Assembly (NCBI GenBank): GCA_016713585.1
Contig: JADJOV010000007.1
Span: 49,050-113,049 of the forward strand
Source of the DNA: Bdellovibrionales bacterium
GTDB taxonomy: Bacteria; Bdellovibrionota; Bdellovibrionia; Bdellovibrionales; Bdellovibrionaceae
DNA: 64,000 bases
Reading direction: 5' to 3'
This document shows, piece by piece, positions 56,120-64,000 of this stretch. The notes under the pieces are model-generated. The model saw only the letters and a program-made list of their open reading frames with translations. It had not been told where the DNA came from and did not search any database. The position numbers and the translations under genes were made by a program. The stretch's first letter is position 1, and each line of letters opens with the position of its first letter.

Positions 56120-56407
56120 AGGGTAATTTGGAAGTTTATGTGGGCAGACCTTTCGTTTCATGGTGTTGCTGACTTTAATGACTCCTACAGATAGGACCCT
56201 CGTGCTTCTGAATTTGAAACAATTCTTGAAAGTCTCCCCAGAATGCGAAATTTCAGCCCCCAGCAGTGTAACGAAATTTATTGTGCGATGAACACAAGTT
56301 GAGTTGAGTAACACTTGGCCGAGTTCATGGTATGTCTCGAACACAGGCCTAAGAAAATCTCCCGATTTTGTTTGCTTATCGAGATCCAAACAGTTCAACC
56401 GCGACAA
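56120..56407. other. Intergenic stretch, no supported gene
   Basis: A 96-codon minus frame exists, but its sequence resembles nothing and overlaps no good start. It was contiguous with 54735-54911 before the IS1 insertion. Confidence 0.4.
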
Positions 56408-57013
56408 CTAAAAATCTCTGTTGAGGATCTCTTCCACTTCTGTTTGAAGTCGAGTGCTCAGGTCCAGATTTTCAGTCAAGGGGTTTATAGCAAAGTAGAC
56501 GTTGCGGTTTTGGCTTTCATAGACTAGTGCCAAAGGTTTAACCTTTTTAGTTAATCTCGCAAGTCGCTTTTTTTGGATCGCTAAAGGGATGACGGCTGTG
56601 AGTTGAACACCTGGAATCATCATTGTTAAATTAATGGCTCCTAAGCTTAGGCCTTCACTTCGGTCATAGAATTTGTCTACTGACTCCAAATCTGCTAGAA
56701 TGTCCTGTCTTTCGGGCGCAACGTGCGCGAGATAAGCATCCATCTTTTCTCTCGGAATTGGTCCGAATATTTTGCAGGTTTTCCACATAAAAAGAGGCTC
56801 TTTGCAAAATTCTAAGATATAAACTAGCTCAACTTGATTGCCGAGGGTATCCGTCGATTGCCTTGTTTCGATCTTGAAGGTTGCATATTTTTCCAAATTT
56901 TTTGGGTGAATGATCATATCTGATGACTTCGGATATACAAAATGAACCTCACTTTGAGCGGTCACAGAGATCAACAAAGTAAAACAGGTAATGATTTTGT
57001 AGAGCGTTTGCAT
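56408..57013 (-). CDS. Exported protein of unknown function
   Basis: About 201 residues from ATG 57013. A signal peptide QTLYKIITCFTLLISVTAQS precedes VHFVYPKSSDMIIHPKNLEK. The mature part is mixed with a hydrophobic segment LSLGAINLTMMIPGVQLTAV-IPLAI that may be a membrane helix, followed by a Lys-rich stretch. No family recognised. IS1 has inserted downstream, between the gene and its likely terminator at 54691-54734. Confidence 0.5.
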   Translation of the reverse strand: MQTLYKIITCFTLLISVTAQSEVHFVYPKSSDMIIHPKNLEKYATFKIETRQSTDTLGNQVELVYILEFCKEPLFMWKTCKIFGPIPREKMDAYLAHVAPERQDILADLESVDKFYDRSEGLSLGAINLTMMIPGVQLTAVIPLAIQKKRLARLTKKVKPLALVYESQNRNVYFAINPLTENLDLSTRLQTEVEEILNRDF

Positions 57014-57162
57014 AGATACATCCCGAAAGGTAGAAAGCCTGTGGAATTGATTTTCCAGTTTATCAGGTCGCAACTTAGTCAATGTGCCCTGTATGCGAAA
57101 GCAATGCCGTTCATGAGGCATGATTTAATTTTGTTTGACGAGAGTTGAGTGTCTAGAGGATG

Positions 57163-57726
57163 TCAATTGAGACACGAATTGTTGCTGCCCAAAAGTTCGA
57201 CAAAAGGTCGACGATCTAAAGTTCGACGATCTAACGGGCCCTTTTCATGTGACAGGAGCCAACGCTTTCTCTCGATTCCGCCAGCATATCCGCCCAAAGT
57301 TCCATCGCTTCCAATGACCCGATGGCAGGGAATTATGATAGCAATCGGATTTCGACTATTGGCGGTTCCAACCGCTCGAGACGCGCTTGGGCAGTCTATC
57401 GCAAAAGCAATGTTTTTATAACTACGAGTCTCTCCGACAGATATATTTTGAAGGGCAGTCCATACTTTTTCTGAAATGGTGTTCCTCCTGGGTCCACTTT
57501 TATGTCAACAAGGGCGTTGAGATCGCCTTCAAAATAAAGAGATTATTTGTTTTTTGATTTGTGTGGAATTGACTTTGGTGTGACGAAGATTTGGAAATCT
57601 TCGTTGGAGCTTTCTTTCTGTTTCTTCACCATGATCGGCGAAATCCAATGAGTAGACTGTATCACTGTGAGTGAGAAGAACCATTTTGCCAAGAGGCGTG
57701 TGAATAATTTCTTTTTGGAGTATCAT
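57163..57726 (-). pseudogene. ogt: Methylated-DNA-protein-cysteine methyltransferase, frameshifted
   Basis: The restored protein begins MILQKEIIHTPLGKMVLLTH and continues YFEGDLNALVDIKVDPGGTP, FQKKVWTALQNISVGETRSY, then NPIAIIIPCHRVIGSDGTLG and GYAGGIERKRWLLSHE. PCHRVIG holds the acceptor Cys. Indels near 57540 and 57470 break it. Ogt removes alkyl groups from O6-alkylguanine. The C-terminal tail has imperfect GATCGTCGA repeats that extend the usual length a little. Confidence 0.8.
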
Positions 57727-57774
57727 TGGGAAATTATTTGCATGTGATTGCCATATGATTGGAAAATTTCCAAA

Positions 57775-59610
57775 TCAAACATACAGGGAATCGATTTGTT
57801 TCTTGAATTTCTTGTCCAAAAGCCTCCGTTTGATTTTTAAAGATTGAGTCAATTCACCACCTTCGACGGTGAATTCTTGAGGAAGAATTGTGAATTTCTT
57901 AATGGACTCATAGCTAGCGAGTTTAGAGTTGGTTTCTGCGACGGCCCTTCTTGCGAGATCTGTCACCTCTGATTGGTTAATCAAGTCTGTCCACTCGGAA
58001 AAAGGCCAACTTTTTTCTTTGGCCAGCTTGAATAAATAAGCTTTGTCTAAAGCTAACAGGGCAACAACAAATTTCTTTTGATCCCCATGGATTAAAGCGT
58101 GTCCTATCAATGGATTTAGTTTCAGGAGTCCTTCGATTTTTTGAGGAGCAATATATTTTCCACCAGCGGTTTTAATCAGATCCTTTTTGCGATCGGTCAG
58201 TCGCAGATCGCCAGTTTCAAGAATTTCGCCAATATCTCCGGTTTTGAGCCATCCGTCTTGAGGGTCGCCGAGAAAGGCTTCACGAGTGGCGACTTCATCT
58301 TTGTAGTACCCTAACATCACTTTCTGACTTTTAACTAAAACCTCTCCATCAGATGCAATTTTAAGTTGAACATCGCCAATGGGTCTGCCGACAGAACCAA
58401 AGCGGTAATTAAATGGAGTATTCACGCAAATAGCCGCAGTGGTTTCGGTGAGTCCGTAACCCTCAAGAATCAAAATACCGGCGGCGTGGAAAAAAAGTGA
58501 AATTTCTTGATTCAGAGGAGCTCCGCCACTCACAGAAAAACGCAAGCGACCGCCAAAGGCATTAACGATTTTAACAAAGACTAGTTTCTTGGCAAGTTCA
58601 TACTCAAGAACCAAAGGCAGAGAAAGGTTTTGTCGATGAATTTTCTTATCGCTGACCTTTTTGCCAATATCAAGAGCCCAGGCGAAAAGCTTACGTCGCA
58701 CTAAATCCCCTTCGAGTTGGGCCCAAATAGACGTGTAGATTTTTTCGAAAATTCTTGGAACTGCCATCATAAAAGTGGGGCGTATTTCCAAAAGATTATG
58801 GCGAATTCGCTCAAGGCTTTCGGCATAACCCATTGTGTAACCAATCCAGACATGGGCCCAAATCTCAATTCTGCCCAGAATATGAGCAAATGGCAGAAAG
58901 GTGAGGGACGTGTCGTCAGGACAAGCCCCGCACATAAGGAAGGCCTCAGTGATTTCGGACATGATCTGTTCATGGGACAGCATTGCGGCTTTTGGGACTC
59001 CGGTTGTGCCTGAAGTGTAGATAAGAGATACAAGGTCCCGGGTTTTTTCTGCCTCTATGGACTCTAAAGATTTTCGTATTTTTGGGAAATTGTATTCTAA
59101 TTGAGTGGCGCCCTGTTCTTGAAATTGCCGCCAGCTCTGGCCTCTGGCTTCGGTGAGGGGTTCTGAATCAATAACAATGACACGACGAACTTTTGGGCAT
59201 TTTGCTTCGAGTTTTTTCCAGATTCGAAAGTGCTGTTGAGTTTCTAGGAATAGTATCGAAACCTCTGAATGGTTTAAAACATATTCAATTTCATCCGGAG
59301 TGTTGTTGGGATATATTGGAACAGACACTCCCTGAAGACTGATGACTGCAAGGTCTAAAATTGCCCATTCGACCCGAGTGGCGGAGCATATGGCGACTTT
59401 TTCGCCCGGTTTGACCTGCGCTTCAAGCAAACCAGAGGCCGCCTTAAAAATTTCATTCTGATATTGGGACCAAGTCCATTCCTTCCAAACTCCATTGAGA
59501 GCAAATCTCACGGCGGGTTGAAGCGGTGATCGTTGGTGCATATTTAGAAGACTAGGTGCGAGGGTGTTTTGTTTTAAACTTTGGTTCATATGTGAAAATC
59601 TTAATGCCAT
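57775..59610 (-). CDS. Long-chain fatty-acid--CoA ligase (FadD15-type)
   Basis: 611 residues. Adenylate-forming motifs: LIYTSGTTGVPKAAMLSHEQ (about 210), EGYGLTETTAAICVNTP, GWLKTGDIGEI and LTDRKKDLIKTAGGKYIAPQ. PNNTPDEIEYVLNHSE and SVPIYP are typical of the AMP-binding long-chain acyl-CoA synthetases (FadD15/Fcs1). It activates fatty acids for beta-oxidation or lipid synthesis, acting at the inner membrane. Sited between ogt and the kinase; 78 bp separate it from the latter. Confidence 0.9.
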   Translation of the reverse strand: MALRFSHMNQSLKQNTLAPSLLNMHQRSPLQPAVRFALNGVWKEWTWSQYQNEIFKAASGLLEAQVKPGEKVAICSATRVEWAILDLAVISLQGVSVPIYPNNTPDEIEYVLNHSEVSILFLETQQHFRIWKKLEAKCPKVRRVIVIDSEPLTEARGQSWRQFQEQGATQLEYNFPKIRKSLESIEAEKTRDLVSLIYTSGTTGVPKAAMLSHEQIMSEITEAFLMCGACPDDTSLTFLPFAHILGRIEIWAHVWIGYTMGYAESLERIRHNLLEIRPTFMMAVPRIFEKIYTSIWAQLEGDLVRRKLFAWALDIGKKVSDKKIHRQNLSLPLVLEYELAKKLVFVKIVNAFGGRLRFSVSGGAPLNQEISLFFHAAGILILEGYGLTETTAAICVNTPFNYRFGSVGRPIGDVQLKIASDGEVLVKSQKVMLGYYKDEVATREAFLGDPQDGWLKTGDIGEILETGDLRLTDRKKDLIKTAGGKYIAPQKIEGLLKLNPLIGHALIHGDQKKFVVALLALDKAYLFKLAKEKSWPFSEWTDLINQSEVTDLARRAVAETNSKLASYESIKKFTILPQEFTVEGGELTQSLKIKRRLLDKKFKKQIDSLYV

Positions 59611-59688
59611 GACCCGAATCCAGTCAAAACTTACTTAAGACGATTCCCTGGACTACCGAGGCCCATTTCTTCCCGCCAGGAGTATTTG

Positions 59689-61692
59689 CTACTGCCGGGC
59701 ACCCTGACTAGTCAAAACAAGATGTATGCTCGCTCGCTCATTTTCGCGAACCATAACAGTTTTTTCTGCAGCCACCTTGCCGTACGGATTGTAAACTCTG
59801 ATTCTGACGGGGACATTGGCTGGAACTTTATATTGATCCAGAGGTAAGCGATCATTGATTCGCTGCCCGTTAATTTCAACGATGGGTTCAGCCCCCCCAT
59901 TGATAACATCCAAATTCAGAAACCCAGATCGACCTTGAAGGAGAGTCACATTGATTGAGTAGCCATCTCTTGAGGGAGTGAAATCTGATTCATGACTATA
60001 GTAGCCGACTTTATCTAAGCGTAAAGAGAATTTCTTTCCAGCAGTCAAGCTAAGTCGGGCCGGGGTGGTCTCTGAGGTCTCTCTTCCGTCAATAGCAATT
60101 CTTGCATTAGGTGGATCTGATTTAATGGTCACAGAATAGAGGTTTGAGGCCGGTGGCTGAGGTTTTTGCGGAATTGGTTTAATTGTGGGTGGAGGTGTTG
60201 GTGGCAGATGTGGACTCCTGGAGGGTTCTATGATGGGGTTTGTAGGATCACTAGGCGTTGGTCTACTGCCAGGAGACCGTATGAACAGATATCCGCTGGT
60301 CAAAACAAGACCCGCAATGAGGGCAACTCCAATCCATGACGAGGACTTGCTCGAGCTTGAGTAAGACTTTCGGGACTGAGTTCCTTTTCTTGGGAAGCCC
60401 TTGATGCCAGACATGCTGTAGGAACCAGTGCGTGGATTTGTATATGAATCAAAGCCGCTTTGTCCGAAGGGAGATGATGCTGTTGCTTTACCACCTTCGC
60501 CACGAAGATCCTGAAGGTCTACAACAAAGTTAGTGTTATTTTGGGCATCATCTGAATTCTGTCCGGGGCCGCGTTTGGCAGTTTTTGAAAAGAAACCCTC
60601 CGGATTCTCGGGTGCCTTGAGGACAATGTTAGAGTCCTGGTGGGGGTATTCCGAATCCTCATTGGCAATAAGTGTCATAGTTTGGGTGATTGACGACCGT
60701 TCCTCAACATTGGCTCGAATTTTTGCATAGTCGACTAGCTTTCTCTTGGACTCTGCGTAGACATCCGAAAAGTTGTTTTTCACAAAAATTGAAAAATCAT
60801 GAGGTGAAAAATCAGGATATTCCATATTTAAAAACCGATTGAGATCCTTATGCATCTGGGCGGCGGTCTGATATCGCATCGTCTTGTCTTTTGCCAAAGC
60901 CTTGTTTGCGATTTTTTCTAGTTCCGGTGGAATGGAGGGGTTAACTTTTCGGATCGATGGGATGTTGCATTCTTTGATTTTTCGAAGAATTGCGGCCTCG
61001 CTATTTGCAGTGAATAGGCGATCCGAGGTTAGAAGTTCCCAAAGCACGATTACAAGGGAAAAGACATCGGTTCTGAGATCAATGGGCAGACCCTCTGACT
61101 GTTCTGGGCTCATATAACCGAATTTGCCCTTAAGAGTTCCAGCTTTTGTCGCCTCCATTTGGGTCTCAGCTTTCGCAATTCCAAAATCGATGACTTTAAC
61201 TTCTCCTTCAAAGCTCACCATGATATTTTGCGGACTCATGTCTCGATGGGTGATGTTAAGGGGTTTTCCAGTGGACCCCTCAAGGCAACGGTGCGCATGG
61301 TCAAGACCTGCAGCGACCTCTTTGACCATATAAACAACTTGCTCGGTGGTAAATGAGACTGAGCGTTTTTTGAATTCGTTTATGATTTGTCGTAGATTTC
61401 GACCTTCGACATATTCCATAACTAAATAGAATTGATTTTGTTCAATACCAAAATCGTAAATTGAGACGACGTTGCCGTGGTTGAGATTGACCGCAATCTT
61501 AGCCTCTTCTTTAAACATATCTATAAAGTCGGGATTGTCAGAATACTGGGGAAGAATTCGCTTAATTGCCAAAAATTTACTCACACCATTGGCGCCATTT
61601 GATTTCGCCAAGAAAACCTCTGCCATCCCGCCGCTGGCAAGTTTTTCAAGTAAAATGTATTTGCCAAACTGTTCAAACGGATGTGACATCAA
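59689..61692 (-). CDS. Ser/Thr protein kinase with PEGA domain
   Basis: 667 residues. Kinase domain 12-280: glycine loop LASGGMAEVFLAK (18-30), Lys44, catalytic HRD 149-151 with DMSPQNIMV, DFG 169-171, APE-region LKGKFGYMSPEQ. A membrane helix (WIGVALIAGLVLTSGYLFI, about 455-473) follows a Ser-rich linker. The periplasmic part has a Pro-rich spacer and PEGA repeats (YSVTIKSDPPNARIAIDGRE and SGFLNLDVINGGAEPIVEIN). This is the standard PknB-like receptor architecture of delta-proteobacteria. Signal and targets are unknown. Confidence 0.92.
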   Translation of the reverse strand: MMSHPFEQFGKYILLEKLASGGMAEVFLAKSNGANGVSKFLAIKRILPQYSDNPDFIDMFKEEAKIAVNLNHGNVVSIYDFGIEQNQFYLVMEYVEGRNLRQIINEFKKRSVSFTTEQVVYMVKEVAAGLDHAHRCLEGSTGKPLNITHRDMSPQNIMVSFEGEVKVIDFGIAKAETQMEATKAGTLKGKFGYMSPEQSEGLPIDLRTDVFSLVIVLWELLTSDRLFTANSEAAILRKIKECNIPSIRKVNPSIPPELEKIANKALAKDKTMRYQTAAQMHKDLNRFLNMEYPDFSPHDFSIFVKNNFSDVYAESKRKLVDYAKIRANVEERSSITQTMTLIANEDSEYPHQDSNIVLKAPENPEGFFSKTAKRGPGQNSDDAQNNTNFVVDLQDLRGEGGKATASSPFGQSGFDSYTNPRTGSYSMSGIKGFPRKGTQSRKSYSSSSKSSSWIGVALIAGLVLTSGYLFIRSPGSRPTPSDPTNPIIEPSRSPHLPPTPPPTIKPIPQKPQPPASNLYSVTIKSDPPNARIAIDGRETSETTPARLSLTAGKKFSLRLDKVGYYSHESDFTPSRDGYSINVTLLQGRSGFLNLDVINGGAEPIVEINGQRINDRLPLDQYKVPANVPVRIRVYNPYGKVAAEKTVMVRENERASIHLVLTSQGARQ

Positions 61693-61764
61693 TATGAGTC
61701 CCCAATCACAATCCTTATCGGTCAGAGGTAGGGATTCTTGAGTGAAATCAAAGGTGAGATGACG

Positions 61765-62379
61765 ATGAGATGGTTTGGAATTACAGGGGGTCTAGGTTGT
61801 GGCAAGACGACGGTCGCAAAGATGTTGGTCCAGAGAGGCTTTCCCGTCCTAGATGCAGATAAGATTTCTCAAGAGGTCGTGGAGCGAGGGAGTCCAGGTC
61901 TTCATCAAATTGTCAAAGAATTTGGCGCTGAGGTTTTGGATTCTGAGGGTGAACTTAATCGTCTCAAAATGGCACAGATTGTTTTTAAGGATTCAGAATG
62001 GTTAAAGAAACTTGAATCCATCATTCACCCCCTGGTGCAGCAAGCTGTTAACGAGAAGCGCAGATGGTTGGAAGCTCAAGGGACTGAGATTGCTTTTTAT
62101 GATGTTCCATTGCTTTTTGAAAAGAATCTCGAGAAGCAATTTGATGGGGTTGTGGTCGTTACCTGCTCGGAAGAGCAGCAAATCGAACGGATTAGGGCTA
62201 GAAGTCATTGGGGCAAATCTGAAATTCAAGAACGACTCAACGCCCAGCTCCCCCTGCGCGAAAAAGTAAAAAGGGCGACCTTCGTGCTAAAAAATGATTC
62301 GGATTTGACGTCTCTTGAAAAACAATTGGAAATCTTACTCGTAGAATTAAGAGAACACTCCATTTTGGACGGGCCCTAA
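61765..62379 (+). CDS. coaE: Dephospho-CoA kinase
   Basis: About 204 residues from ATG 61765; ATG 61759 is also possible, and the frame to 61738 is unlikely. P-loop GITGGLGCGKTTVAK, substrate region DADKISQEVVERGSPGLHQI, and LFEKNLEKQFDGVVVVTCSE with Arg-rich ERIRARSHW match CoaE. It phosphorylates dephospho-CoA at the 3'-OH, the last step of coenzyme A synthesis. The start lies within 75 bp of the divergent kinase gene. Confidence 0.9.
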   Translation: MRWFGITGGLGCGKTTVAKMLVQRGFPVLDADKISQEVVERGSPGLHQIVKEFGAEVLDSEGELNRLKMAQIVFKDSEWLKKLESIIHPLVQQAVNEKRRWLEAQGTEIAFYDVPLLFEKNLEKQFDGVVVVTCSEEQQIERIRARSHWGKSEIQERLNAQLPLREKVKRATFVLKNDSDLTSLEKQLEILLVELREHSILDGP

Positions 62380-62381
62380 GG

Positions 62382-63071
62382 CTAGTACCTAAAGGTATGT
62401 CCAAAGCGGAGATCTCCAGCGATTCCGGTTTGTCCCCAACTTAGGGCGGCTTCGAAATAGAGCCGTTCGTGAGTTTTCCAGAAATCAGCTAAGCCAATAG
62501 CACTGCGAATTTTGAAATGGCGAATATTAACAAATCCCGCAATGAGATCCGATGAGTCAATATGATTGAAGAGTCCAACTTTCAAATAAGGTTTTTGTGA
62601 GTCTTCGTCATCCAAAAACCATTTTCCTGAATATCCAAGGTTGATCAGTCGATCAAACTGAATATTTAGTTCGATGTCAGTCTTTCGAATTTGATCGAGA
62701 AATAAGATGACTCCAAGAGTTGGACTCTGGCTGGCTGTCTCGGCGCTGACCGTCTGGCCACTCAAAAATCCAACATGAACACCAGCCATTGGCGGGGCAT
62801 AAACAATTCTTGTATTTTGAAAGTTTCCTTGTGGAGGTAATTCAGCCCCCATTGATTTTCCCAGACTGAGGGACTCAATCTTCAACTGTTGATCTGAAGA
62901 AACCGGTGTGGGCTTCTGGCTTTCGAGGAGCTTGTCTTTGGGAGAGGTCTGGGGAAGGGGTGGCGCCTTCAAAGAGGGTGCAGAGCGACCGACACTGGGA
63001 ATTGATAAAACAATAACCTGTGCAAAAAGGCAGACTAAAATCCAATAATTGCGGGAAATCAAATCAGGCAT
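62382..63071 (-). CDS. Exported protein, possible outer-membrane barrel
   Basis: About 229 residues from ATG 63071. The hydrophobic N-terminus (NYWILVCLFAQVIVLSIPSV) is a signal or anchor. A Pro/Lys-rich linker follows, then strand-like segments (NTRIVYAPPMAGVHVGFLSG; YFEAALSWGQTGIAGDLRFG) ending in HTFRY, an aromatic terminal pattern of outer-membrane barrels. No family found. It converges on coaE with 2 bp between stops. Confidence 0.55.
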   Translation of the reverse strand: MPDLISRNYWILVCLFAQVIVLSIPSVGRSAPSLKAPPLPQTSPKDKLLESQKPTPVSSDQQLKIESLSLGKSMGAELPPQGNFQNTRIVYAPPMAGVHVGFLSGQTVSAETASQSPTLGVILFLDQIRKTDIELNIQFDRLINLGYSGKWFLDDEDSQKPYLKVGLFNHIDSSDLIAGFVNIRHFKIRSAIGLADFWKTHERLYFEAALSWGQTGIAGDLRFGHTFRY

Positions 63072-63126
63072 ACTCAAAAGTCTATTTTATTTCTACAATT
63101 CTTGTGAAGTTGTTTGGAGATTTTCT

Positions 63127-64000
63127 ATGCAAAATTGTTGGAAGGTCCTGTTGTTAGTCAGTGTCCTCTTTCTGTCGGCATCCGTTTGGGCTGACTCTGG
63201 GGTCTCAAATACTATTCATCACCAGTATGTTTCGCCGCGAGCGCTGGGAATGGGGAATGCCTTTGTTGCGGTCGCGAATGACTACAACGCCCTTTTTTAT
63301 AACCCGGCAGGTTTGGCTCGGCTCGAAAATGGCGAGGTCAACCTGTCTATGGATTTTGGCGCGACGGATTCGTTCTCGGCCTTTGCCAAGGATGTTTCAA
63401 ATGCGGCCAAGACCACAGGACAGAGGCAGAGAAGCAAACCGCGGTGGCTGCCGCTGTTCAGAAAGTTTACGGGAAGACCTTTGGCTTTAATGCCGGCCTT
63501 TTCAACGCCGTTTGGGCCAGACCTCATTGGGGGGTCGGTTTCCAGCCAGCCCAGTTTTCAAGTGAAATGGCCGTGCACAACGGCGTCGGGCCAGTCTTAA
63601 ATACGACAATCTATATGGATTCGATTTTGACCCTGGGTTATGGCGATCATGTGAGAGGCAATGATTTTGGTGGAAAGCTTGAGTGGGGGATAGCCGGAAA
63701 ATTTGTCAATCGAGGATACTTTAGTAAAGGCCTAACGATCATTGAACTCGCCGCAGATCCCAATCTGCTCAAAACCTCTGATCTGCAGGAGGGTTATACG
63801 GTGGATGCCGATGTTGGCTTGCTATGGCGCCCCTATGTGCCAGAAACTGGATTTTGGTCGATCTTTCAGTTGACGAGACCAACGTTTGGTTTCGTCGCGC
63901 GCAACGTCGGCGAGATCGGATTCAATCAATCTTTAAAGGCTATCAACAAAACAAAGACAGAGGCCCCAGAAAAGCTTTATCGAGTTTTCGATTTTGGATA
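63127..64000 (+). pseudogene. Outer-membrane protein, frameshifted and cut by the window end
   Basis: ATG 63127 (GGAG 8 nt upstream) begins with a signal MQNCWKVLLLVSVLFLSASV ending in WA. SPRALGMGNAFVAVANDYNA and FYNPAGLARLENGEVNLSMD is the start of a FadL/PorV-like outer-membrane barrel. A shift near 63410 (GG reduced to G) separates it from DHRTEAEKQTAVAAVQKVYG and NTTIYMDSILTLGYGDHVRG, which runs to the right edge. The C-terminus is outside the window. Confidence 0.75.

Noticed and set aside
56117..56407. 96-codon minus-strand frame
   Set aside because: No family features or ribosome site; overlaps the IS1 target duplication.
1..64000. CRISPR array
   Set aside because: No series of equal repeats with unique spacers was found; the tandem repeats seen are short and without spacers of constant length.

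Overview
The window looks like a Gram-negative chromosome segment from a Bdellovibrio-like member of the Bdellovibrionota. This is an inference from the character of the proteins: MreB, many small outer-membrane barrels and lipoproteins, hutHU, a PEGA-domain Ser/Thr kinase, and a REP-associated (RAYT) transposase. It has no rRNA and one tRNA (His, 6614-6690).

Layout. (1) 1-6530 is ordinary chromosome: trmO (cut by the window edge), a lipoprotein-type beta-carbonic anhydrase, a class IV aminotransferase, mreB with a small outer-membrane protein, a GT2 glycosyltransferase and a FecR-type protein. (2) 6614-about 24150 is an accessory island beginning at tRNA-His with a tyrosine recombinase. It holds a large 2-oxoglutarate oxygenase, at least five toxin-antitoxin type modules (TumE/A, AbiE, HigBA, an unnamed toxin-like/XRE pair, BrnTA), two copies of a ~500-bp non-coding element, two copies of a serine-recombinase fragment, a complete IS21-type element, IS30 and IS4 remnants and a TMEM175 gene with one stop. 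A palindrome GTGCCATCAAAATGGCAC, or half of it, adjoins four of the TA modules. (3) 24199-31735 holds two unplaced, possibly acyltransferase-like proteins, a GH3-type amide ligase, an outer-membrane barrel, a LolA-like protein and a divergent ABC transporter, a possible biosynthesis/export locus. (4) 32041-40337 has lipoproteins, an E2-like acyltransferase without its catalytic His, a RAYT gene, another IS, and a TPR/winged-helix gene coupled to a beta-helix lipoprotein. (5) 40404-47357 is a tight five-gene operon (formyltransferase, alpha/beta hydrolase, OleC-like ligase, UbiA, PEP-synthase-like) that I regard as the best candidate for an undescribed pathway. (6) 47440-50676 is hutH-hutU. (7) 50776-64000 has a proline-rich exported protein, a thioesterase, a redox/FixH-like/outer-membrane operon, an IS1 element with a 9-bp target duplication, ogt, a fatty-acyl-CoA ligase, the kinase, coaE and outer-membrane proteins.

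A general caution: from about 12 kb on, some twenty genes are broken by one-base indels. Many are losses of one base from a short homopolymer, including in hutH and in a very recent IS1. Either the source assembly has residual indel errors or the region is decaying; I have described the restored reading where it is clear. A few smaller signals stand out as regulatory: two triple 11-bp iterons before brnT, a palindrome between -35 and -10 of higBA, and promoters that predict leaderless mRNAs.
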